From NCBI GenBank assembly GCA_905234425.1, contig CAJOHR010000004.1, positions 1 through 56,427 on the forward strand: a DNA stretch of 56,427 bases. The letters run 5' to 3'. The notes beneath the pieces are model-generated. The model worked only from the letters and a program-made list of their open reading frames with translations, was not told the origin of the DNA and searched no databases. This document shows positions 51,351 through 56,427 of the stretch, piece by piece. Both the position numbers and the translations under genes were made by a program. Source of the DNA: an uncultured Oscillospiraceae bacterium (lineage in GTDB: Bacteria > Bacillota > Clostridia > Oscillospirales > Oscillospiraceae). The stretch's first letter is position 1. Every line of letters begins with the position of its first letter.

Positions 51351-51734
51351 ATGGAGGACATTTCCGGACAGCGTTTTGGAAGACTGGTTGCCGCCAGACC
51401 GGCCGGACGGACGGCGCGGGACGGTTCGCCCTTCTGGGTCTGCTATTGCGACTGCGGCGCCTGCACGGCGGCCTCCCAGGGCGCTCTGGACCGCGGGGAG
51501 ACAACCGATTGCGGCTGTGGAAGCAAAATCGGGAGCCGGTTTGGATGGCTCACCGTGACGGATCTTCGCCGGGGATTGGCGGTCTGCCGCTGCGACTGCG
51601 GCACAGAGCTCTCCCTCCCCCTTCGGGAACTGGGCAGCCGGGTGAGCTGCGGATGCGATGCGGGGAGCCGGGCCTGGATCCCCGATCAGGTCAGCCTGTT
51701 TCCCGCGGAAAATGCCCTGGCCTGGGCTCCATGA
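51351..51734 (+). CDS. Small protein with duplicated cysteine-rich ribbon
   Basis: A 127-residue protein with two copies of one motif. Copy 1: GQRFGRLVAARP, then CYCDCGAC and DCGCG. Copy 2: GSRFGWLTV, then CRCDCGTE and SCGCD. This RFGRLTV...CxCDCG...SCGC pattern is the one found in front of AP2 or HNH domains in phage and mobile-element proteins, where it forms a zinc ribbon. Here no nuclease or AP2 domain follows; the protein ends after a short tail. Ribosome site GGAGG and a strong promoter support expression. It may be a DNA-binding remnant of a mobile element or a small domesticated regulator. Confidence 0.7.
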   Translation: MEDISGQRFGRLVAARPAGRTARDGSPFWVCYCDCGACTAASQGALDRGETTDCGCGSKIGSRFGWLTVTDLRRGLAVCRCDCGTELSLPLRELGSRVSCGCDAGSRAWIPDQVSLFPAENALAWAP

Positions 51735-51788
51735 ATGAAAATTCAGGCATAAAAATCGCCGATTCCCCTGAAAATACGGCCTTTTATA

Positions 51789-51817
51789 TGGACAAGGGCC
51801 GGGTTTTGTGATATTCT
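51789..51817 (+). promoter_or_regulatory. Possible promoter of the CofE-like gene
   Basis: TGGACA (51789-51794), 17 bases, TATTCT (51812-51817). Confidence 0.5.
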
Positions 51818-51880
51818 AACCGCGTCAGTTATTCTGAAATCTATGGATATACCCTTCATATCCAACAGGAGTTGTTTACA

Positions 51881-53077
51881 TTGAAAACTGCTGAAAGACT
51901 GGTCGGCACCGTATCCAGAGGCATTCGCTGCCCCATCATCCGTCAGGGCGACGACCTGGCCGAGATCGTCACCAGAAGCGTTCTGGACGCCGCCGAATCC
52001 GAGGGCTTTTCCCTCCGGGATCGGGACGTGATCTCCGTCACAGAGTCCATTGTGGCCCGGTCCCAGGGCAACTACGCCTCCATTCAGGACATTGCCGACG
52101 ACGTTCGGGCCAAGCTGGGCGGCGAGACCATCGGCGTGCTCTTCCCCATCCTCTCCCGGAATCGGTTCGCCATCTGCCTCCGGGGCATCGCCATGGGCGC
52201 AAAAAAGGTGGTGCTCATGCTGTCCTATCCCTCCGATGAGGTGGGCAACCATCTTCTCACCCTGGATCAGCTGGACGAGGCCGGGATCAATCCCTATTCC
52301 GACGTGCTGACCCTGGAGCGCTATCGGGCGCTCTTCGGCGACACCGTCCATGAGTTCACAGGCGTGGACTATGTGGATTACTACGCCGGGATCATCCGGG
52401 ACGCCGGCGCAGAGGTAGAGATCCTCTTTGCCAATCAGGCCAAGGCCATTTTGCCCTACACCGACAAGATCCTGACCTGCGACATTCACACCCGAGCCCG
52501 CACCAAGCGGATTCTTCGGGCGGAGGGCGCCACGGTTTGCGGTCTGGACGACATTCTCACCGCCCCCGTGAACGGCAGCGGCTTCAACGCCAAGTACGGC
52601 TTGCTGGGCTCCAACAAGTCCACCGAAGACAAGATCAAGCTGTTCCCCCAGGAGTGCAAGGACCTGGTGCTGGAGATCCAGAAGCGCATTCTGGACACCA
52701 CCGGGAAGCACGTGGAGGTCATGGTCTACGGCGACGGCGCCTTCAAGGACCCCCAGGGCAAGATCTGGGAGCTGGCCGACCCGGTGGTCTCCCCCGCCTT
52801 CACCGACGGTCTCATCGGTACGCCCAGCGAGCTGAAGCTCAAGTATCTGGCGGACAACGACTTTAAGGACCTGTCCGGCGAAGCGCTCAAGGACGCCATC
52901 TCCGAGAGCATTCGGAAAAAGGACGCGGATCTGGTAGGCAACATGGCCTCGCAGGGCACCACGCCCCGGCAGCTCACGGACCTGATCGGTTCCCTGTGTG
53001 ATCTGACCTCCGGCTCCGGCGACAAGGGCACTCCCGTTGTTCTGGTCCAGGGCTACTTCGACAACTACACCAGCTAA
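51881..53077 (+). CDS. CofE-like (coenzyme F420-0:gamma-glutamyl ligase family) protein
   Basis: A 398-residue protein with the N-terminal fold of F420-0:glutamate ligase: IRCPIIRQGDDLAEIV, DRDVISVTESIVARSQGN and LSRNRFAICLRGIAMG. It is much longer than archaeal CofE (about 250 residues), and the second half (VYGDGAFKDPQGKIWELADP, PSELKLKYLADND) is a conserved extension of this bacterial subgroup. No other F420 gene is nearby and most Clostridia lack F420, so another gamma-glutamyl or acyl-amide ligation is likely. The start is TTG 51881, nine bases after CAGGAG; TTG 51872 is too close to that site. Confidence 0.8.
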   Translation: MKTAERLVGTVSRGIRCPIIRQGDDLAEIVTRSVLDAAESEGFSLRDRDVISVTESIVARSQGNYASIQDIADDVRAKLGGETIGVLFPILSRNRFAICLRGIAMGAKKVVLMLSYPSDEVGNHLLTLDQLDEAGINPYSDVLTLERYRALFGDTVHEFTGVDYVDYYAGIIRDAGAEVEILFANQAKAILPYTDKILTCDIHTRARTKRILRAEGATVCGLDDILTAPVNGSGFNAKYGLLGSNKSTEDKIKLFPQECKDLVLEIQKRILDTTGKHVEVMVYGDGAFKDPQGKIWELADPVVSPAFTDGLIGTPSELKLKYLADNDFKDLSGEALKDAISESIRKKDADLVGNMASQGTTPRQLTDLIGSLCDLTSGSGDKGTPVVLVQGYFDNYTS

Positions 53078-53094
53078 ACTAATATTCATGTGAA

Positions 53095-53136
53095 ATCCCG
53101 GCTGTCCGTCTTGAAGCGGGCAGCCGGGATGTTTAT
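53095..53136 (+). terminator. Terminator of the CofE-like gene
   Basis: A 14-bp stem (53095-53108 with 53117-53130, one G-T pair) followed by GTTTAT, touching the stop of the convergent GGDEF gene. Confidence 0.8.
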
Positions 53137-54530
53137 ATTGGCGGTATTAACTTCAAAGCGCTGTGCTGCACCTTTTTCCGATCATACATCTCCTGATCCG
53201 CTTCCTCCATCATTTCCTGGAAGTTGGTCTCGGTAATGTCTTCGGTGTAGGCGCAGCCCCAGGCAATGCTGATTTGCCGATTCTGCTGCGCCTCCTGGAA
53301 TTGCGCCACCATCCGCTCCACCTCGTCCAAGGTAGCCCCCTTCACAACGGCGGCAAATTCGTCGCCTCCGAAGCGGAAGCAGTTGTGCTCCGCCTCGCTG
53401 CCAAAGCAGTTCTCGATACATTCGGCTGAGGAGCGCAGGAGCTGATCGCCCGCCGCATGGCCGAACCGGTCATTTGTCTCCTTGAGCAGGTTCACGTCAA
53501 AGACCAACAGCGCCACCGCGCAGCTTCTCTCCTGGATTTCCAGGATGTATTGCTCGTAGCCGTACCGGTTGGGCAGATTCGTCAGGGTGTCTGTAGCGGC
53601 GGCGGAGCGCAGGATGTTATCCAGGGCGTCCCGCCGGCGCAGGAGCCCATTGTAGGCTACGGCCAGACTCCGCACCTCCACCAGCCCCAATGTTTCATTC
53701 AGGGGATTGGAGGAACGGATTAGCTTTGTAAATACATTCAGCGGAGACAGGATCTGCCGGTAAATCCCGATGAACGTCAAAACCAGAATGATGATAATCA
53801 GGGACGTGATGGTCCAAAGCGCCGTCCGAAGGAGCGCGATCCGGCGGGCGATCTCCGCCGCCTTGCTCCCCATGCTTCCCCTGATCATGCCCGTGGCCGT
53901 GTTCACATGGACGGAGACGCCGGATTTGTTCTGGGCGTATTCCGAGCTCATGATCAGGCGATGGGCCAGTCCGATCCGCTGCTCTGCGGGCATGGCCGCC
54001 TCCTCCGCGGTAAGCTCTGGCATGGGGATGCTGGCCTGAAGCGCTTCATCCGGAAGCGGATACACAGAGGTCATCAGTGCTAAGGCGTGAAGCTGCGCCT
54101 CCAGCATAGTCTCCGCGCAACCGGCGGCCTGTTCGATTTCGGCCAGGACCTCTTTGCTGACCTCATAGCTCTGGAAGCGCTCCAGGACCTGATGCCCCCG
54201 GCGATCCTGCTGAAGCTCGCCCGCGTAGGCGTTCAGCGGAAATATATTCACCTCGCCCGTCTCCGTCTGGGGCACCAGAACATAATTGGTGGACGTCTCA
54301 GACAGGAGGCTGGAACCCGCCAGGATGGAGGTAGCATCCTCTATGTAGTTCCCGGAATCCTGCATGATTTTGGACATGGAGCTGCTGGTCGTGTTGATCG
54401 ACATAATCAGTGTTATGATGCACACATGCAGCACAGCCAGAATAATAATGATCGGAATCATGAGGCGGTTGCCATGAATGCCCCTGGAATTTGACCGACG
54501 GTTTTCCTTCCTGTTTTTTGTGATATCCAC
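53133..54530 (-). CDS. Membrane-bound GGDEF diguanylate cyclase
   Basis: A 465-residue sensor protein: a membrane span at about 23-44, an outside sensor region of about 190 residues, a second span near 237-258, a HAMP-like stretch and a C-terminal GGDEF domain. The active-site motif is intact (FRFGGDEFAAVV), as are TDTLTNLPNRYGYEQ and DVNLLKETNDRFGHAAGDQLL (seen in pieces), so it should make cyclic di-GMP. The RxxD inhibitory site usually found before GGDEF is not present. The start is GTG 54530 behind GGGGAG. It stands alone; no EAL gene is in the window. Confidence 0.9.
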   Translation of the reverse strand: MDITKNRKENRRSNSRGIHGNRLMIPIIIILAVLHVCIITLIMSINTTSSSMSKIMQDSGNYIEDATSILAGSSLLSETSTNYVLVPQTETGEVNIFPLNAYAGELQQDRRGHQVLERFQSYEVSKEVLAEIEQAAGCAETMLEAQLHALALMTSVYPLPDEALQASIPMPELTAEEAAMPAEQRIGLAHRLIMSSEYAQNKSGVSVHVNTATGMIRGSMGSKAAEIARRIALLRTALWTITSLIIIILVLTFIGIYRQILSPLNVFTKLIRSSNPLNETLGLVEVRSLAVAYNGLLRRRDALDNILRSAAATDTLTNLPNRYGYEQYILEIQERSCAVALLVFDVNLLKETNDRFGHAAGDQLLRSSAECIENCFGSEAEHNCFRFGGDEFAAVVKGATLDEVERMVAQFQEAQQNRQISIAWGCAYTEDITETNFQEMMEEADQEMYDRKKVQHSALKLIPPI

Positions 54531-54649
54531 CTGCTTCAGCTCCCCTGGAATTCACGATAAACGGCTTCGGATCAGCGAGATGATTTCAATTTTGCTCTGT
54601 CCGCAGGGATCGGCATATTCGCCGCCGATCCACTATGGAGGCTATTTTC

Positions 54650-54678
54650 AATATAGTTTATCCGCGCACGGTTGTCAA
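54650..54678 (-). promoter_or_regulatory. Sigma-A promoter of the GGDEF gene
   Basis: Minus strand TTGACA (54673-54678), 17 bases, TATATT (54650-54655); leader of about 115 bases. Confidence 0.75.
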
Positions 54679-54718
54679 GCGTCCCGGAACCGGTTTCCTT
54701 CGCTGCCAGGACTTACAT

Positions 54719-54748
54719 TTGCCTCCGTCCGGCGGGATGCGCTATAAT
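54719..54748 (+). promoter_or_regulatory. Promoter of the LysM-CAP gene
   Basis: TTGCCT (54719-54724), 18 bases, TATAAT (54743-54748), 40 bases before the start. Confidence 0.6.
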
Positions 54749-54787
54749 GGAGACACCCGGGTTACCATTTACCAGGAGGTCTTAATT

Positions 54788-55393
54788 ATGAAATACCGAC
54801 GATTATCCGCCATTTTGATCGCGCTGGCGCTGTTCCTGTCCGTCACCGCCGAAGCCGCGGACCTGACCCACACCGTGGTCCGCGGCGACACCATGTGGAA
54901 GCTGGCCGTCAAATACCAGGTGGGAACCGGCGAAATCATCGCCGCCAACCCGCAAATCACAAATCCCAATCTGATCTATCCGGGTCAGACACTTTACATC
55001 CCGCAGACAGACAGTGCCGTCCGGGCCTATGAAACAGAGGTCATTCGGCTGGTCAACGAGATCCGCCGATCCTACGGTCTGTCCGCTCTGGCGGAAAACT
55101 GGGAGCTGAGCCGGGTGGCCAGATTCAAATCCCAGGATTTGAAGGACCGAGGATATTTTTCCCACACCAGTCCCACCTACGGCACACCATTTCAGATGAT
55201 GACGGCCTTTGGCCTGCGCTACCGCACCGCCGGGGAAAACATTGCTTACGGCTACCGGACGCCTCAGGCCGTGGTAGACGGCTGGATGAACTCCAGCGGC
55301 CACCGGGCCAACATTCTGAACAGCTCCTTCACGCAGATCGGCGTGGGATATGTTGCCCAGGGAAACTACTGGACTCAGATGTTCATCGGCTGA
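54788..55393 (+). CDS. Secreted LysM-CAP domain protein (YkwD/SafA-like)
   Basis: A 201-residue exported protein. A signal peptide (SAILIALALFLSVTAEA) is followed by one LysM domain (HTVVRGDTMWKLAVKY to NLIYPGQTLYIP, about residues 27-75) that binds peptidoglycan or spore-wall glycans, and a CAP/SCP domain: VNEIRRSYGLSAL, FSHTSPTYGTPFQM, AGENIAYGY, WMNSSGHRANIL. The two CAP histidines are present. This resembles YkwD and spore-coat-linked SafA-type proteins of Firmicutes; function of the CAP part is unknown. Ribosome site AGGAGG; start at ATG 54788 because the signal peptide begins there. Confidence 0.92.
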   Translation: MKYRRLSAILIALALFLSVTAEAADLTHTVVRGDTMWKLAVKYQVGTGEIIAANPQITNPNLIYPGQTLYIPQTDSAVRAYETEVIRLVNEIRRSYGLSALAENWELSRVARFKSQDLKDRGYFSHTSPTYGTPFQMMTAFGLRYRTAGENIAYGYRTPQAVVDGWMNSSGHRANILNSSFTQIGVGYVAQGNYWTQMFIG

Positions 55394-55408
55394 ACCCGTC
55401 GCGTACAC

Positions 55409-55440
55409 AACAGGGAGTGACGAACAATCGCCACTCCCTG
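55409..55440 (+). terminator. Hairpin after the LysM-CAP gene
   Basis: A perfect 10-bp stem (55409-55418 with 55431-55440) with a 12-base loop. No T run follows, so its terminator role is uncertain. Confidence 0.5.
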
Positions 55441-55663
55441 TAAGCATATTAGGGCGAGTATTTTTCAGCCTTTGTCCCTTTGTTCCAACATGGATTTCCT
55501 GGGAGAATTGTGCTGGGATGAAGGGATGTGGGCTGAGCCCTTTTAAGGTATTTTCAAGGTTTTGATCTGGTTCATGATCCCTCTTTCTCATTGGATCCTA
55601 TGGCAGTGAATGATCTGGCCATACCCTGCTATCTCATCCCCTATCCCAGCCGATTCGAAGCGC

Positions 55664-55710
55664 AAAAAGAGCCTTGCAGCGGCAGCTGAATAGCTGCTGA
55701 TGCAAGGCTC
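55664..55710 (-). terminator. Terminator of guaA
   Basis: A 10-bp outer stem (55669-55678 with 55701-55710) with an inner CAGCT/AGCTG stem. The AAAAA at 55664-55668 is T5 on the minus strand, 75 bases after the guaA stop. Confidence 0.8.
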
Positions 55711-55784
55711 GCTGGTTACACTATGAGGATAGATTTTTTTGCCCCAAACAGGATAGGTGGGGTTGCCTTTTTATAAATATGGGA

Positions 55785-56427
55785 TCACTCCCACTCAATC
55801 GTGGCGGGGGGCTTGGATGTAATGTCGTAAACGATCCGGTTGATACCGGAGACCTCGTTGACGATGCGGACGGAAATCCGATCCAGAACCTCGTAGGGGA
55901 TCCTGGCCCAGTCGGCGGTCATGAAGTCGGAGGTGGTGACGCCGCGAAGGGCCAGGGTGTAGTCGTAGGTCCTTCCGTCTCCCATGACGCCGACGGAACG
56001 CACATTGGTCAGGACCGCAAAATACTGGCTGATCTCTCTCTCCAGGCCGGCATTTGCAATCTCCTCCCGGAAGATGGCGTCGGCTTCCCGAAGCATATCC
56101 GCCTTTTCCTTGGTGATGGGGCCGATGATCCGAATGGCAAGGCCCGGTCCCGGGAAGGGCTGGCGGCGCACCAGGTATTCCGGCAATCCCAGCTCCCGGC
56201 CAAGCTGCCGGACCTCATCCTTGAACAGCATCCGGAGGGGCTCCAGGATTCCCCGAAACTCCACAAAGTCCGGCAGGCCGCCCACGTTGTGGTGGCTCTT
56301 GATCACCGCCGCGTCGCCTGCGCCGGATTCGATCACATCGGGGTAAATGGTGCCCTGGACCAGATAATCCACGGCGCCGATTTTTTTGCCCTCTTCCTCA
56401 AAGACCCGGATGAATTCCTCGCCGATG
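55785..56427 (-). CDS. guaA: GMP synthase (glutamine-hydrolysing), C-terminal part
   Basis: The last 213 residues of GuaA; the frame is open to the right edge, so the amidotransferase domain and start are outside the window. The visible part covers the end of the ATP-pyrophosphatase domain ([26 protein letters not shown]) and the dimerisation domain ([26 protein letters not shown]), ending in the typical KPPATIEWE. The enzyme converts XMP to GMP with glutamine. A terminator follows on the minus strand. Confidence 0.96.
   Translation of the reverse strand, partial: IGEEFIRVFEEEGKKIGAVDYLVQGTIYPDVIESGAGDAAVIKSHHNVGGLPDFVEFRGILEPLRMLFKDEVRQLGRELGLPEYLVRRQPFPGPGLAIRIIGPITKEKADMLREADAIFREEIANAGLEREISQYFAVLTNVRSVGVMGDGRTYDYTLALRGVTTSDFMTADWARIPYEVLDRISVRIVNEVSGINRIVYDITSKPPATIEWE

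Larger units (their letters stand above)
55394..55784. other. Gap without a gene
   Basis: About 390 bases between the LysM-CAP and guaA genes. It holds a 10-bp hairpin just after the LysM-CAP gene and the guaA terminator. I see no reading frame with a ribosome site, no promoter and no RNA gene in the rest. Confidence 0.6.

Noticed and set aside
51287..51811. Alternative frame across the double zinc-ribbon gene
   Set aside because: It starts inside the promoter without a ribosome site, whereas the chosen frame has paired cysteine motifs and GGAGG.
1..56427. Prophage, integrative element or insertion sequence
   Set aside because: No integrase, transposase, relaxase or phage structural gene and no flanking direct repeats were seen; the single phage-like item is the small double zinc ribbon.

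Overview
The window reads as a stretch of chromosome from a GC-rich member of the Clostridia, most likely an Oscillospirales-type gut anaerobe. This placement is inferred from gene content, not from a marker gene: strong AGGAGG ribosome sites, a tyrosine T-box in front of tyrS, class 1B dihydroorotate dehydrogenase (pyrK-pyrD), GTP-type PEP carboxykinase, BioY, yceD-rpmF and several S-layer-homology (SLH) proteins. I see no insertion sequence, prophage, CRISPR array, tRNA or rRNA. Most of the window is ordinary housekeeping sequence with a few unusual islands.

Left part (1-8.7 kb). After the end of a C_GCAxxG_C_C protein and a 34-residue membrane peptide comes the most unusual block. A YidC/Oxa1-like membrane domain is fused to a CDP-glycerol-glycerophosphotransferase-like (TagF-like) domain. 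Behind it, tightly coupled, are a LicA-like choline kinase, a LicC-like cytidylyltransferase and a BCCT-family transporter. Together they look like a route from imported choline (or a related amino alcohol) to a CDP-activated form and on to a surface polymer, without a LicD gene in view. A DUF1508 protein and an esterase/ATP-grasp pair follow.

8.7-19.4 kb. An SLH protein, gluQ, an SLH-anchored D-Ala-D-Ala carboxypeptidase and a repetitive lipoprotein precede a minus-strand run: mnmG-tatD-deoC-nucleotidyltransferase-GDPD, then a separately promoted yceD-rpmF in which the two genes share one open frame with no stop between them.

19.4-32.3 kb. pyrF-pyrK-pyrD with a trailing histidine phosphatase-GNAT fusion, another SLH protein, pckA, an MscS channel, a YbhJ-type aconitase-family hydratase, a hemolysin III homologue and an orphan histidine kinase.

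32.4-46.8 kb. Two separate heterodimeric ABC exporter pairs, each with one degenerate ATPase site. Between them lie bioY, nfo, tyrS with its T-box, a phosphoesterase, a CapA protein and an XRE-type regulator with a large unrecognised C-terminal region. The first pair has a palindromic operator in its leader.

46.8-56.4 kb. A LysR regulator next to an Fe-S/flavin enoate-reductase-family enzyme, with near-identical operator palindromes before the regulator gene and across its last codons. Then rodA, a double zinc-ribbon protein, a CofE-like ligase, a GGDEF protein, a LysM-CAP secreted protein and the 3' part of guaA.

Promoters and terminators below were found by eye as sigma-A hexamers with 15-19 base spacing and as perfect or near-perfect stems. 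They fit the gene layout but are predictions.
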